A stretch of 13,428 nucleotides of DNA from Pirellulaceae bacterium (GTDB taxonomy: Bacteria; Planctomycetota; Planctomycetia; Pirellulales; Pirellulaceae), in NCBI GenBank assembly GCA_013002105.1, contig JABDKS010001081.1:1-13428 (forward strand). The letters run 5' to 3'. Position 1 is the first letter of the stretch. Every line of letters begins with the position of its first letter. The notes beneath the pieces were generated by a model. That model saw nothing but the letters and a program-made list of their open reading frames with translations. It had not been told where the DNA came from and did not search any database. This document shows positions 1 to 9,401 of this stretch, one piece after another. Made by a program: the position numbers and the translations under genes.

Positions 1-2973
1 CAGGAGATGACAGCCTGTTTTGGTTATCCGCTCAGTTACGAAGACGCACCACGACGTGCGGTGCATGCGGCCAGTCAGATTCAAAGTCACGTCGCCGAGA
101 TCGAATCGGATATTCAGTCACGCTTGAATCTGCAAATCCAAGTTTGGCAGTCGATCCATAGTGGAATGGTTGTTGCGAGCGGCGCGGATGACCGACGACT
201 GGTTGGCGATGTTTTGTCGTTGGTCGCTCGGATGGACCGCGACATCGAACCGGGTCAGATCACCATTACGCAGGATTCGTTTCGCTTGGTCGAACACTCC
301 TTCGTTTGCGAAGAACTGGCGGCTACATGTGGATTGCCGGGACAAGCACCGCAAACGCTGTATCGGGTCATCGAAAAGGTCAGGGACACAGAGGAGTTTT
401 CCAGCAACGAGTCGGTCGAATACACGCCGCTAGTGGGTCGCGACCAGGAAGTCAGCATGCTGATGAATCGCTGGGAATTGACTGGCGAAGGATTCGGTCA
501 ATTGGTCGCGTTAATTGGCGATGCCGGAATGGGCAAGTCTCGACTGGTTCATGTCTTGACGCAACACGTCAGCCAAACATCGCCCTCAGTTTCGCCTCCG
601 ATCATCGAATGGTCCTGTTCTCCGTATCAATCCAGCACCGCGTTCCACCCTGCCATCGGTGCGCTTCAGCGTCGACTGCAATTCACACGCCAGCAAAGCG
701 ATGATCAAAAACGCAACGCGTTAAAGACCTTGCTTGACTCACTAGGGTTTGATCTCGCGGTGGCGATGCCCATTTTTTGTGACCTGCTCTCTCTGCCGGT
801 AGGATCAGAGTATCCGCCACTGAACTTGTCTTCGCCCAAACAGAAAGAACTGACGCTTGAGTTGTTGCACCAATGGATTTGCGCCGAAGCCCAACAACGC
901 CCGACGCTCTTCATCGTCGAAGACCTCCACTGGGTTGATCCCTCCACGCTCGACTTTCTGCAGTCGATTGCCAACAATCCGATTAGCGCGCCCTATCTTT
1001 GCTTGCTGACCTTCCGCCCCGACTTTTCGACGCCTTGGACCAGTCGCGCACACCAAACCCAAATTGCGCTGAACCGGCTGACACGCTCCCAAGTATCCCA
1101 ATTGATTGCGTCGAAGGTCGATAACGATGCAATACCATTGGGCCTGATTGATCGGATTGCCGACCGCACCGACGGTGTTCCGCTGTTCGTCGAAGAATAC
1201 GCAAAAATGTTGAATGATTCGGCCGACTTGATGTCGGACACAGCGGAACTCAGTCACGATTCGACGATGGGTAGCCAAAGCAGTTCCATCCCAATTCCAG
1301 CGACGTTGCAAGGACTCCTGACGGCCCGCTTGGATCGAATTGGCGGAGACGAAAATGTGGTCCGAATGGCAGCCGCATTGGGTCGAGAATTCTCGTTTTC
1401 TATGATCGCAGCCGCCATGGATTTAGGAGCCAGCGTGCTAGCCAACGAATTGGAAAAGCTGGTTGAATCACAACTCCTATTTCGTCGGGGAACGCCGCCG
1501 GACAGCCAATACACGTTCAAACACGCGTTGATACAAGACGCGGCCTACGATTCGATGCTTCGTGGCCAGCGCAAGGAGATCCATCAGAAAATCGCTGCGG
1601 CGATGGAAACCGAATTCCCTGAGATCCGAGTCGACCAACCCGAACTGCTGGCTCATCATTACAGTGAAGCCGGCGACCATTTCAATGCGGCGCCGCTTTG
1701 GGAAACCGCCGGATCCATTTCGACCCAGCGTGGTGCGCTTGTCGAGGCGATACAGCACCTAAACAAAGGTATGGCCTCGCTGAAATCACTCAGTGAATCT
1801 CCCGAGCGTGATGAACTGGAGTATCGCATCAACGTACCGCTGGGGATTGCGACGTTGTCACTCAAGGGATACGCGGCACACGAACTTGGAACGATCTATC
1901 AACGGCGAATGGAATTGTGTCAGAAATTGGGTGACAAGATGGGCCAGTTGCATGCCCATTGGGCGATGGGATCCTGGCGGATCGTTCGTGACGAAGTCGA
2001 AACCTGCCTGGACATCGCTTCGCAAATAATGCCAATGGCACGTGAGATGGATGACGACGGTGCATTGATGGAAGCCTTATTCATCCAGGCGATCGCCCAA
2101 TTCTATCACGGTGACTTTTCCGATTCTCTGGCATCGTGTCAGCAAGGATGGGATTTGTTTGATGCCGAACGATGCCTGTTTCACACCAGCCGCACAGGTC
2201 AACATGCCGGCGTTGCACATTTATCATACATGGCGCTTAATCACTGGTACCTCGGTCAGCCCGCATCGGCGCTCCAGCGGATGCGGCAAGCCGTCCAGTT
2301 GGCCGAGAGCCTGAACCATCCGTTCAGTGTTGCGTTTGCACTGCACCATGACGGTTGGCTCAACGCTGCAATGCAACTCGGGACCGATGCAGTGCAAAGT
2401 GCAGTGCGTCACATGCAGGTCGCACGCGAACAAGCTTTCTTTTTTTGGGAGACGACCGGCCTGCTCCATCACGCCGGCGGTTTGATTTGCCTTGATGACT
2501 CAGCTCAAGCTCGCGACGAACTGTTACAAGGATTGGCGCAATACGATGCTACCGGTGCCCAGCTTGCGCTGCCCCGATATTACGGATATCAGGCAGACGC
2601 CTTAACAAGACGAGGAGATTTTGATGCTGCCTCCGAGTCGCTGGAACTGGCCAAAGCGGCCGTCGACAAGTGCGACGAACGCTTTCATGAGCCAGAAGTT
2701 TGGCGGTTGTGTGCCCAATGGGCATCCGCTCAAGGCAATCAAGATCAGGCAGCGGAATTCGCGGCCAAGTCGCTTGACGTTGCCAATCACCTCGGGTCGC
2801 TTGCCTGGAGACTGACCGCATTGGTGGATCTGTGTCAGTACACCCCACCCGGATCCGGGCGCGACCGTTTTGTCCAACAAGTATCGATCGCAGTTGCGGA
2901 ATTTGAACCCTGCGAAGTGGATATTCCGATTGTTTCACGAGCGCGCTCGCTATGTCCGCCATCGAGCATCTAG
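1..2973 (+). CDS. Cyclase-like domain / AAA-type ATPase / TPR signalling protein, 5'-truncated by window
   Basis: The reading frame is already open at base 1, so the start lies upstream; 990 residues are visible. The first ~130 residues resemble the C-terminal half of a class III nucleotide cyclase (FGYP near residue 8, SIHSG near 50, LVGDVLSLVAR near 65-75). A STAND/AAA-like ATPase follows: VGRDQE at the domain entry, Walker A GDAGMGKS (517-540) and Walker B LFIVED (907-924). After about residue 550 the protein is helical and TPR-like to the end. Proteins with this architecture are predicted cytoplasmic signalling ATPases whose TPR part binds a partner. The cyclase part looks inactive: the position usually held by the second metal-binding Asp reads Gln (base 1-3), and the transition-state Asn reads Ser, while the following Arg is kept. 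It is 258 bp from the next gene, and a link to the pump operon is not shown. The domain call is secure; the cellular role is unknown. Confidence 0.85.
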   Translation, partial: QEMTACFGYPLSYEDAPRRAVHAASQIQSHVAEIESDIQSRLNLQIQVWQSIHSGMVVASGADDRRLVGDVLSLVARMDRDIEPGQITITQDSFRLVEHSFVCEELAATCGLPGQAPQTLYRVIEKVRDTEEFSSNESVEYTPLVGRDQEVSMLMNRWELTGEGFGQLVALIGDAGMGKSRLVHVLTQHVSQTSPSVSPPIIEWSCSPYQSSTAFHPAIGALQRRLQFTRQQSDDQKRNALKTLLDSLGFDLAVAMPIFCDLLSLPVGSEYPPLNLSSPKQKELTLELLHQWICAEAQQRPTLFIVEDLHWVDPSTLDFLQSIANNPISAPYLCLLTFRPDFSTPWTSRAHQTQIALNRLTRSQVSQLIASKVDNDAIPLGLIDRIADRTDGVPLFVEEYAKMLNDSADLMSDTAELSHDSTMGSQSSSIPIPATLQGLLTARLDRIGGDENVVRMAAALGREFSFSMIAAAMDLGASVLANELEKLVESQLLFRRGTPPDSQYTFKHALIQDAAYDSMLRGQRKEIHQKIAAAMETEFPEIRVDQPELLAHHYSEAGDHFNAAPLWETAGSISTQRGALVEAIQHLNKGMASLKSLSESPERDELEYRINVPLGIATLSLKGYAAHELGTIYQRRMELCQKLGDKMGQLHAHWAMGSWRIVRDEVETCLDIASQIMPMAREMDDDGALMEALFIQAIAQFYHGDFSDSLASCQQGWDLFDAERCLFHTSRTGQHAGVAHLSYMALNHWYLGQPASALQRMRQAVQLAESLNHPFSVAFALHHDGWLNAAMQLGTDAVQSAVRHMQVAREQAFFFWETTGLLHHAGGLICLDDSAQARDELLQGLAQYDATGAQLALPRYYGYQADALTRRGDFDAASESLELAKAAVDKCDERFHEPEVWRLCAQWASAQGNQDQAAEFAAKSLDVANHLGSLAWRLTALVDLCQYTPPGSGRDRFVQQVSIAVAEFEPCEVDIPIVSRARSLCPPSSI

Positions 2974-3231
2974 CCTCAGTCGATCACCGTCTCAGGATTT
3001 GGTACACGTCGAAAGCAAATTCACGTCACGTGGACTTTCATCGCCGGACGCCAGTTTCACGAAGCCGCAGTTCTGACCATTGAATCCGCGTCTGAATTAC
3101 CCAGTCGGTATAACCCGCTCAATGCGGTAACCAACGGGTACCGTCGACGCATTCATTCGGAACAACCGATCATTTAGAAACGGTTGGATCAGTCGCAGCA
3201 ACCGTTCAATACGATTGACCTGGACCTGTGA
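2974..3231. other. Intergenic region upstream of the efflux operon
   Basis: I see no credible gene here. The region separates the cyclase/ATPase gene from the efflux operon and most likely holds the operon promoter, but no convincing -35/-10 pair could be picked. It contains an imperfect hairpin (CGGTAACC...GGGTACCG, 3125-3143, one mismatch, 3-nt loop) and, nearer the operon, the periodic half-sites described separately. Confidence 0.6.
3163..3206. promoter_or_regulatory. Three CAACCG/CGGTTG half-sites at 18-bp period (candidate operator)
   Basis: CAACCG occurs at 3163-3168, its inverse CGGTTG at 3181-3186 and CAACCG again at 3199-3204, each starting exactly 18 bp after the last. The second and third extend to a perfect 8-bp inverted repeat, AACGGTTG (3179-3186) and CAACCGTT (3199-3206), with a 12-nt spacer. 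The array ends 25 bp before the start codon of the outer-membrane factor gene. That position suits a repressor or activator site, or a leader hairpin. No regulator gene is visible nearby, so the role is inferred. Confidence 0.35.
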
Positions 3232-4710
3232 ATGTTCTTTCCCGTCTGTACACTTGGTGCCCGCCAACGCAGCACATCATTGTGGCTGACGGGAGTCATT
3301 GTGTTGCTGTCAGTCGTCGTCACGGCTGGTTGCGTCAATCCAACGCATGATCAACGGCGAATCGGTACGCTACGCAATCATGTTGATAATGAACTACTCG
3401 CTCGTAGCGATTATCAATTGGCACCCGCCCAACTGGTGTCTCACCGGTCCGCTACCGAGACCGTCGCGATGCCGGATATCGTGAATTGGAATGACGGACT
3501 ATCCGAAGAGGAAGCCTGCGCAATCGGCATCTGGAACCATCCCGGTTACCAAGAACTCTTAGCAGACCTGCAGATCACTCGCGCAGATGTCATCGAAGCC
3601 GCCCAGGTCGCCAATCCCCAGATTGCAACCATGATCCCCGTGGGTCCCAAGCAGTGGGAATTTGCACTCGCATTGCCTTTGGATGCGCTCTGGTTACGAC
3701 CGATACGCGTCGCCGCCGCGCAGGCCGAAGCACATCGTGTCGCCGAGCGATTGGTACAGGACGGATTGAACACAATTCGAGACATTCGTCTCTCGTACAT
3801 TGACTGGAATCTCGCCCAGCAGCGAGCAGCGATTGCAACGGAAATACTGGAGTTGCGAGATGAAGTTCAACGGATTGCCGATGCGCGTTTGCAAGCCGGT
3901 GATGCTGCGGAATTGGAAGTCACAACCGTGCGGATAGATGCTGCGGTTGGCAAAGCAGACCAACGTCGAGCGATACGAGATGCTCAAATCGCACAAGAGC
4001 GTTTGCGTTACACACTGGGTTTGCAGCACAGCGACATTAAATTGAATACCGAATCTCCCACGCTGCCAATCAATCCCGCGATTACATTGCTGGATCCGCA
4101 ACAGTTGGTTACAGACGCCATTTCATCGCGACCTGACTTGCGAGCGATCAGGCTAGCTGTGCGAGCGGCCAATCATCGGCAAGACCTTGCACGCAAAGAT
4201 ATTTGGCGATTGAGCGGGTTGTTACCAGATATCAATAGCCGCGGTCGCAATGGATTCGAAGCAGGACCTGGTTTTCAATTTAATCTGCCGATCTTCCATC
4301 AAAACCAGGGCGCGGCTGCGAGGGCCTGCGCCCAGGCCGAGCAACTGAAGCGACGGTTCGCAAATCAACGAGATCTGGTCTCCATGGAGGTGCGACAAGC
4401 ATTCTTGCAGTTACAGCAAGCCGAGCAGGACCTTGCGATATGGCGTGATTCGATCGTTCCACAAGCCGATGCGGCCGTCCAGTCGGCTCAACAAGCTTTG
4501 CGAGAAAACGGGGTATCGAGCTTATTGGTTTTGGAAACCACCCGCCAACTTCTCAACGCTCGCCAGCGGCTGCTGGACGCCGACGCTCAGTTTCGTCGTG
4601 CGATTGCCGAATTAGAAAGAAGTACCGGACGGAGATTATCCAACTACAATAGCGTGGCCGCAGTGGAGCCCGCACCATTGCCCGATCTGCATCCCGAAAT
4701 GCTGCGGTAG
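3232..4710 (+). CDS. TolC/CusC-family outer-membrane efflux lipoprotein
   Basis: This 492-residue protein is the outer-membrane channel subunit of a tripartite RND efflux pump. The N-terminus has a hydrophobic stretch (residues ~17-32) ending in TAGC, so Cys34 is the likely lipidated residue. Two outer-membrane efflux (OEP) repeats follow. The first covers NHPGYQELLADL, the helix ending in RLQAGDAAELEV, and a long Ala/Gln-rich coiled coil. The second runs from RPDLRAIRLAV through FQFNLPIFHQNQGA to a long C-terminal coiled coil ending near STGRRL. The length is usual for CusC/CzcC proteins. An in-frame TGA directly before the ATG (3229-3231) rules out a start further upstream. No clear Shine-Dalgarno sequence is seen. 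It is the first gene of the operon, 18 bp before the adaptor gene. The family is clear; the exported substrate is not set by this subunit. Confidence 0.93.
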   Translation: MFFPVCTLGARQRSTSLWLTGVIVLLSVVVTAGCVNPTHDQRRIGTLRNHVDNELLARSDYQLAPAQLVSHRSATETVAMPDIVNWNDGLSEEEACAIGIWNHPGYQELLADLQITRADVIEAAQVANPQIATMIPVGPKQWEFALALPLDALWLRPIRVAAAQAEAHRVAERLVQDGLNTIRDIRLSYIDWNLAQQRAAIATEILELRDEVQRIADARLQAGDAAELEVTTVRIDAAVGKADQRRAIRDAQIAQERLRYTLGLQHSDIKLNTESPTLPINPAITLLDPQQLVTDAISSRPDLRAIRLAVRAANHRQDLARKDIWRLSGLLPDINSRGRNGFEAGPGFQFNLPIFHQNQGAAARACAQAEQLKRRFANQRDLVSMEVRQAFLQLQQAEQDLAIWRDSIVPQADAAVQSAQQALRENGVSSLLVLETTRQLLNARQRLLDADAQFRRAIAELERSTGRRLSNYNSVAAVEPAPLPDLHPEMLR

Positions 4711-4728
4711 CACCCCTTTGTCCCCGCC

Positions 4729-5991
4729 ATGCCCGCTCACTGTCGCCACCGCTGGACCTTTCTCCTCGTCCTGTTAGCGACCGCCGGGTGCAACAAAGAG
4801 TCGGCAACGAAGCCGAAGAAAATCGAACCGGCACATGTCGATCACCATGTCGACGAAACCAGTTTGAACACGATCACGTTAACATCCCAAGCCGAGGCTA
4901 GACTGGGGATCCAACTGGCCGATGTTCAACAAAGGTCCGTGGTCCGCCACCGCAAACTCAGCGGAAACGTGATCGTGCCGCCGGGCAAGACGATCATCGT
5001 GACCGCCCCGATCGCAGGAACGCTGCAGGCTCCCAAGTCCTCTGACGTGCCCACCCCGGGCGAATCCGTCAAGCAGAGCCAGATCATCTTTCGGTTCCAA
5101 CCACTACTCAGCGCTGAACGCGACGTTCTGACACCGTCGGAACGAGTCCGCATGGCGCAGACCAAGGCCGACGTCGCAACGCTCCAATTGGAGGCGAAAC
5201 GTCAAATCGAATCAGCCAAAGTTCAGGTCCAGGCCGCTCAGATTCAGTTGGATCGCGCGACCCAATTGTTCCAATCCAAAGCGGGCAGCCAGCGAGTTGT
5301 CGATGAAGCCGCGGCGCAGCTGAAATTGTCCGAGACCGCGCTGCAAACCGCCCAGCAACGATCAAAGTTTCTCGCCGGCATCGATCTGGAACAATCGCCT
5401 GGCCAACTGGATAGCCGAGACATCACCACACCGGTCGATGGCGTTTTGCAAAGCGTCGATGCAGCAAAGGGCGAAACAGTTGCGACCGGTGACGTACTGT
5501 TCAGCGTGGTCTCAACTGATCAGGTTTGGATTCGAGTACCCGTGTATGTCGGCAACTGGCGTGAAATCGATACAAGCAAACCGGCACAGGTGACCGAGTT
5601 TGGAAACGCGAGCGGCGTCGAAGCGCAAAGCGCCAAGTACGTTTCGGCACCACCATCGGCCGACGCCTTGGCCGCGACCGTGAATCTGTTTTACGAATTA
5701 GACAATTCCGATGGCCGGCTCTATCCTGGCCAGCGACTGTCGGTGCTGCTGCCGCTGACCACCAGCGGTGAAAAATTGATCGTGCCCTATCGCGGTGTCC
5801 TGTACGACGTGCAAGGTGACAGTTGGGTATACGTCCAGCAAAGTGCGAATCGATACGCTCGGCAACGCATTTCGATTGATTACGTCGATGGGGAACACGC
5901 GATCGTATTACGGGGTGTTCAGCCGGGACAAAAGGTCGTGACTGACGGAGCGGCGGAGTTGTTCGGTACCGAATTCGGAGTCGGGCACTAA
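4729..5991 (+). CDS. CusB/CzcB-like periplasmic adaptor (membrane-fusion lipoprotein)
   Basis: This 420-residue protein is the membrane-fusion subunit joining the inner-membrane permease to the outer-membrane channel. It begins with a short signal peptide and the lipobox TAGC, with Cys21 the likely lipid anchor. A short polar linker carries the His motif HVDHHVDE (His36, His39, His40). The first half of the barrel-sandwich/lipoyl domain follows (around [19 protein letters not shown]). Next come an alpha-helical hairpin rich in Gln/Ala (~135-212) and the second lipoyl half ([10 protein letters not shown], ~231 onward). The C-terminal beta domains end in [11 protein letters not shown], a typical ending in this family. 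The His-rich tail could bind metal before handing it on, but this is inference. The start is 18 bp after the previous stop and has no clear Shine-Dalgarno sequence. The stop shares its A with the start of the permease gene (TAATG), implying translational coupling. Confidence 0.93.
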   Translation: MPAHCRHRWTFLLVLLATAGCNKESATKPKKIEPAHVDHHVDETSLNTITLTSQAEARLGIQLADVQQRSVVRHRKLSGNVIVPPGKTIIVTAPIAGTLQAPKSSDVPTPGESVKQSQIIFRFQPLLSAERDVLTPSERVRMAQTKADVATLQLEAKRQIESAKVQVQAAQIQLDRATQLFQSKAGSQRVVDEAAAQLKLSETALQTAQQRSKFLAGIDLEQSPGQLDSRDITTPVDGVLQSVDAAKGETVATGDVLFSVVSTDQVWIRVPVYVGNWREIDTSKPAQVTEFGNASGVEAQSAKYVSAPPSADALAATVNLFYELDNSDGRLYPGQRLSVLLPLTTSGEKLIVPYRGVLYDVQGDSWVYVQQSANRYARQRISIDYVDGEHAIVLRGVQPGQKVVTDGAAELFGTEFGVGH

Positions 5992-8900
5992 TGCTGCGCA
6001 CCATCGTCCGAAGTTCTCTGCAACAACCGTTCATGATTCTGGCGTTGGCCGCGGCACTCCTGGTTGTCGGCTATCGCAATTTGTCCAACGCTCCACTGGA
6101 TGTCTTCCCGGAGTTCGCGCCGCCAATGGTCGAGATTCAGACCGAGGCACCGGGTTTGTCGACCGAAGAAGTCGAGAGCCTGGTGACAGTGCCGATTGAG
6201 AATTCGCTCAACGGCACTCCGGATCTGGCAACGATACGGTCAAAATCAGTGCTCGGGTTATCGTCCATTCGGCTGATCTTTCAAGACGGCACCGATTTGA
6301 TGCAGGCCAGGCAATTGGTTGGCGAACGATTGTCAATCGAAGCCTCGCGGTTGCCCAAGGTCGCCAATCCTCCGGTGATTCTTTCACCGCTCTCGTCGAC
6401 CAGTCGAGTGTTGAAGATTGGCATTTGGTCCGATGTCGATTCCGACGGTGAAGAGGTGATGTCTCAGATGGACATGACCGAACTAGCTCGTTGGACGATT
6501 CGACCGCGGTTGATGGCGGTGCCGGGAGTGGCCAATGTTGCCATCTGGGGACAACGCGATCGACAGTATCAGGTCCTGGTCGATCCTGAACGACTTCGTG
6601 CCAACAACTTAACTCTGGCGGACATCGAGCGTGCTGCCGGAGACGCCGCGGTGGTATCCGGTGGTGGATTCGTCGACACGCCCAACCAGCGCTTACCGGT
6701 CCGTCATGTCTCGACGATTGTCACCGCCGACGACCTGGCTCGCACCGTCGTCGCCTTCCGCGACGGCACGCCGGTACGACTTGGCGATGTAACAGAAGTC
6801 ACCGAAGGATTTCCGCCACCGATTGGCGATGCGATCATCAACGATGTGTATGGACTGCTGCTGATCGTAGAAAAACAGCCTACAGGAAATACACTGGACG
6901 TTACACGCGAAGTCGAAGCCGCGTTGGAGGAAATGAAGCCAGCACTATCGGGCATCCAAGTTGACTCAACCATTTTTCGGCCGGCGACTTTTATCGAAAT
7001 GTCACTGGAGAATCTTGGCTGGTCAATGATTATTGGCTGCGTGCTAGTAATTGTGATCCTGATTGCGTTTCTGTGGGATTGGCGGACAGCCCTGATCAGC
7101 ACTACAGCCATTCCGCTCTCACTGGTTGCCGCATCGCTGATATTGGTCAGAGCTGGTGTGACTATTAACACAATGGTTTTGGCTGGACTCATCATTGCGT
7201 TGGGCGAAGTCGTCGATGACGCGATTATCGATGTCGAAAACATCGTGCGACGATTGCGACTCAATCGTGAAGCCGGGAGTCCGAAATCCCTGTTCCGCGT
7301 CGTCTTGGACGCATCAATCGAAGTCCGCAGTGCGGTGGTTTATGGCAGCTTTACAGTGATGCTGGTCATCCTGCCGGTCTTCTTTCTTGATGGACTGGCG
7401 GGGTCGTTTTTTCGACCGCTGGCATTGGCGTATGTACTGGCCATCTTTGTGTCACTGATTGTCGCACTGACCATCACACCGGCGATGTCGCTGCTCTTGC
7501 TGACCGGTCGCAAACGCAACCAACGCGAATCGCCCCTGGTCGCGTTATTGAAACGACCCTATCGATGGGCACTGCCGCATTTGATCCGCGTCCCCCATTT
7601 GCTGCTCGGTGCGTTCGTTGCTTTGACGATTGGCACGCTTGCCACCGTCCCGCGACTGGGACAAGAATTCCTACCCGATTTCCAGGAGTACGATTTCCTG
7701 ATGCACTGGGTGGAAAAACCAGGGACGTCCATCGAAGCCATGAATCGAATCACGATTCGAGCCAGCAAGGAACTGCGCAACGTCGATGGCGTTCGTAATT
7801 TTGGTTCGCATATCGGTCGTGCCGAAGTAGCTGACGAAGTGGTCGGCCCCAACTTTACTGAACTCTGGATCAGCCTGGATCGTGACGTCGACTACCCGAA
7901 CAAGGTAGCCGAGATTCAGGAAGTCGTCGACGGATATCCTGGATTGTACCGCGACTTGTTGACGTACTTGCGCGAACGTATCAAGGAAGTACTCACTGGT
8001 GCCAGCGCAAGTATCGTGGTCCGAATCTACGGTGACGACTTGCAACAATTGCGTGATCATGCGTCACGCGTCCGCGAAGCGATCGCAGATATCGACGGAG
8101 TCAGTGACCTGAAGATCGAACAACAGGTTTTAGTGCCACAGTTAGATGTGCAACTAAAACCGATCGCCGCCGAACAGTTTGGTCTGACCCCCGGCGCTGT
8201 CCGCCGCGCAGCGACGACACTTATCAAGGGTCAGGTGGTGGGTGAAGTCTTTCGAAAGCAGAAGGTCTATCAGGTTGCTGTCTGGAGTGTTCCAGAGATC
8301 CGAAGCAATTTGAATGCGATTCGCGAATGCCTGATCGAAACTCCCGGCGGTGGCCACGTTCCCTTGGGCGATGTGGCCGACATTGCAATCGTCGCTGCAC
8401 CCAATGCGATCATGCGCGAAAGTGCGTCACGGCGTATCGATGTGACCTGCAACGTGCGTAACCGCGACCTGGGCAGCGTCGCCGAGGATATCGAAGCCCG
8501 CGTTGCCGACGTCCCGTTCGATCGCGGATATCACCCAGAACTTTTGGGCGAATTTGCTGCTCAACAAGCATCCCAGCGTCAGTTATTGTTGGTTGGCATG
8601 CTGTCGCTCGCGGGAATTCTTGTCCTGCTGTTCTCCGAGTTCCGTCGCTGGCGTCACGTATCGTTGGTGATGACCAGTTTTGTTTTTGCGGCTATCGGGG
8701 GTGTATTGGGAGTCTGGTTTGGCGGCGGCACGCTGTCGCTCGGTTCGCTTGTTGGATTCGTCACGGTCGTCGGGATCGCCGTTCGCAATGGAATCATGAT
8801 GGTCAGTCACTACCGTCATTTGGAATTCGAGGAAGGGGTGCCGTTTGGCCCCGCTTTGGTGCTACGTGGCGCCGAAGAACGACTTGCACCGATTTTGATG

Positions 8901-9092
8901 ACCGCGTTAACCGCCGCTCTTGCCCTACTCCCACTTGTGGTAGCCGGCAACATTCCGGGACATGAAATCGAATATCCAATGGCACTGGTGATCGTCGGCG
9001 GATTGCTTTCCTCGACACTGATGAATCTGCTGATCATGCCTGCGTTGTACGGTCGGTTCGGTAAGGTTCCGCCGCCAAATTCGTCGGAGTGA
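5991..9092 (+). CDS. RND efflux permease, CusA/CzcA-like (HME-type)
   Basis: This 1033-residue protein is the proton-driven inner-membrane pump subunit. It has the full RND layout: TM1 (~12-30), a first periplasmic loop with DVFPEFAPP and [13 protein letters not shown]2-6 (~340-500), a second large periplasmic loop from about residue 560, and TM7-12 (the last block ~863-1025). TM4 reads [15 protein letters not shown] (403-417), giving Asp409 and Glu416 at positions that match CusA Asp405 and Glu412, so the core proton site is kept. By my alignment the CusA copper-binding methionines are not: His572 sits where CusA has Met573, with Met571 beside it, and the other Met positions are non-Met. CusA Glu939 corresponds to Arg here (IAVRNGIMM), and Lys984 to Pro in RLAPILMT. 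The subfamily therefore looks distinct from true CusA, and its substrate (Co/Zn/Ni, Cu/Ag or organic) is open. It is the last gene of the operon and is complete. Confidence 0.93.
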   Translation: MLRTIVRSSLQQPFMILALAAALLVVGYRNLSNAPLDVFPEFAPPMVEIQTEAPGLSTEEVESLVTVPIENSLNGTPDLATIRSKSVLGLSSIRLIFQDGTDLMQARQLVGERLSIEASRLPKVANPPVILSPLSSTSRVLKIGIWSDVDSDGEEVMSQMDMTELARWTIRPRLMAVPGVANVAIWGQRDRQYQVLVDPERLRANNLTLADIERAAGDAAVVSGGGFVDTPNQRLPVRHVSTIVTADDLARTVVAFRDGTPVRLGDVTEVTEGFPPPIGDAIINDVYGLLLIVEKQPTGNTLDVTREVEAALEEMKPALSGIQVDSTIFRPATFIEMSLENLGWSMIIGCVLVIVILIAFLWDWRTALISTTAIPLSLVAASLILVRAGVTINTMVLAGLIIALGEVVDDAIIDVENIVRRLRLNREAGSPKSLFRVVLDASIEVRSAVVYGSFTVMLVILPVFFLDGLAGSFFRPLALAYVLAIFVSLIVALTITPAMSLLLLTGRKRNQRESPLVALLKRPYRWALPHLIRVPHLLLGAFVALTIGTLATVPRLGQEFLPDFQEYDFLMHWVEKPGTSIEAMNRITIRASKELRNVDGVRNFGSHIGRAEVADEVVGPNFTELWISLDRDVDYPNKVAEIQEVVDGYPGLYRDLLTYLRERIKEVLTGASASIVVRIYGDDLQQLRDHASRVREAIADIDGVSDLKIEQQVLVPQLDVQLKPIAAEQFGLTPGAVRRAATTLIKGQVVGEVFRKQKVYQVAVWSVPEIRSNLNAIRECLIETPGGGHVPLGDVADIAIVAAPNAIMRESASRRIDVTCNVRNRDLGSVAEDIEARVADVPFDRGYHPELLGEFAAQQASQRQLLLVGMLSLAGILVLLFSEFRRWRHVSLVMTSFVFAAIGGVLGVWFGGGTLSLGSLVGFVTVVGIAVRNGIMMVSHYRHLEFEEGVPFGPALVLRGAEERLAPILMTALTAALALLPLVVAGNIPGHEIEYPMALVIVGGLLSSTLMNLLIMPALYGRFGKVPPPNSSE

Positions 9093-9113
9093 TCGAATAG
9101 GGATGCTCGATCA
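9090..9113 (+). terminator. Short hairpin at the end of the efflux operon
   Basis: TGATCGA (9090-9096, overlapping the permease stop codon) is a perfect inverted repeat of TCGATCA (9107-9113) around a 10-nt loop. Its position suits transcript ending or 3'-end stabilisation, but no T-tract follows and the stem is only 7 bp. Confidence as a terminator is low. Confidence 0.2.
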
Positions 9114-9201
9114 GGCGACATCAACAATCGCGTTCACAAGACGCCAGTGTCCGCCTAGTTGGACAGCGTTGCTGTGGAATCAGAACGCTGTGTTTCCCCG
9201 C

Positions 9202-9226
9202 CCCGCTAGCCGCACGGCGATAGCCG
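9202..9226 (+). repeat. 25-bp direct repeat, copy 1
   Basis: This 25-bp sequence (beginning CCCGCTAGCCGCACGG) recurs exactly, with no mismatch, at 9402-9426, 200 bp downstream in the same orientation. The two copies bracket the MITE-like element. The copy ends 3 bp before the left terminal inverted repeat. Confidence 0.9.
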
Positions 9227-9240
9227 AACGGCACTTACTT

Positions 9241-9297
9241 CACTCTCCCGCTGGCGGGAGAGTCGGTCTCTCAGGACCGGAGAGGGCGGCTTGTTTT
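9241..9297 (+). repeat. Palindromic repeat unit A
   Basis: The unit starts with a perfect 10-bp palindrome, ACTCTCCCGC (9242-9251) against GCGGGAGAGT (9254-9263). A smaller stem CGGTC/GACCG (9264-9268, 9275-9279) follows, and then GAGAGGGCGGCTTGT. It matches the reverse complement of unit B at 9319-9373 with scattered changes. Confidence 0.65.
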
Positions 9298-9318
9298 GTT
9301 TGATCCTTCGTTTTTGGG

Positions 9319-9373
9319 ACAAGCACCCTCCCCGGCCGCTACGGCGTCCGACCCTCCGCCGCGCGGGAGGGTG
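9319..9373 (-). repeat. Palindromic repeat unit B (inverted copy of unit A)
   Basis: Read on the minus strand, this unit begins CACCCTCCCGC, continues GGCGGAGGGTCGG and ends GGGGAGGGTGCTTGT, paralleling unit A in order. It forms its own stems: CACCCTCCC (9324-9332) pairs with GGGAGGGTG (9365-9373), and ACCCTCC (9351-9357) can pair with GGAGGGT (9366-9372). The substitutions relative to unit A largely preserve pairing, which suggests selection for structure or an old duplication. Confidence 0.6.
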
Positions 9374-9401
9374 AATCAGAAATGTAAAGTAAGTGCCATC
9401 G

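Larger units (their letters stand above)
9230..9397. mobile_element. MITE-like 168-bp palindromic element
   Basis: The ends are perfect 11-bp inverted repeats, GGCACTTACTT (9230-9240) and AAGTAAGTGCC (9387-9397). Inside lie two diverged copies of one ~55-bp hairpin unit in opposite orientation (9241-9297 forward, 9319-9373 reverse), with a T-rich centre. There is no room for a transposase, so mobility would depend on one supplied elsewhere. Direct repeats of 25 bp lie just outside, offset by 3 bp on the left and 4 bp on the right. That is unusually long for a target-site duplication, so recombination between repeats or nested insertion is also possible. CACCCTCCC-type palindromes are, from memory, common between genes in Rhodopirellula-like genomes. 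Confidence 0.5.

Noticed and set aside
5501..6034. 177-codon antisense open frame across the adaptor/permease junction
   Set aside because: Arg/Pro-rich shadow of two well-supported genes with no domain signal.
6704..7264. 186-codon antisense open frame inside the permease gene
   Set aside because: It lies wholly opposite a strongly conserved RND coding sequence, and its Ser/Thr-rich translation is typical of an antisense shadow.
5991..9092. Naming the permease cusA (copper/silver efflux)
   Set aside because: The copper-binding methionines are not seen in a manual alignment, so only the HME-type RND family is supported.
9103..9303. Short open frame at the start of the repeat region
   Set aside because: It runs into the direct repeat and the palindromic element, has no recognisable protein features and overlaps inverted repeats.
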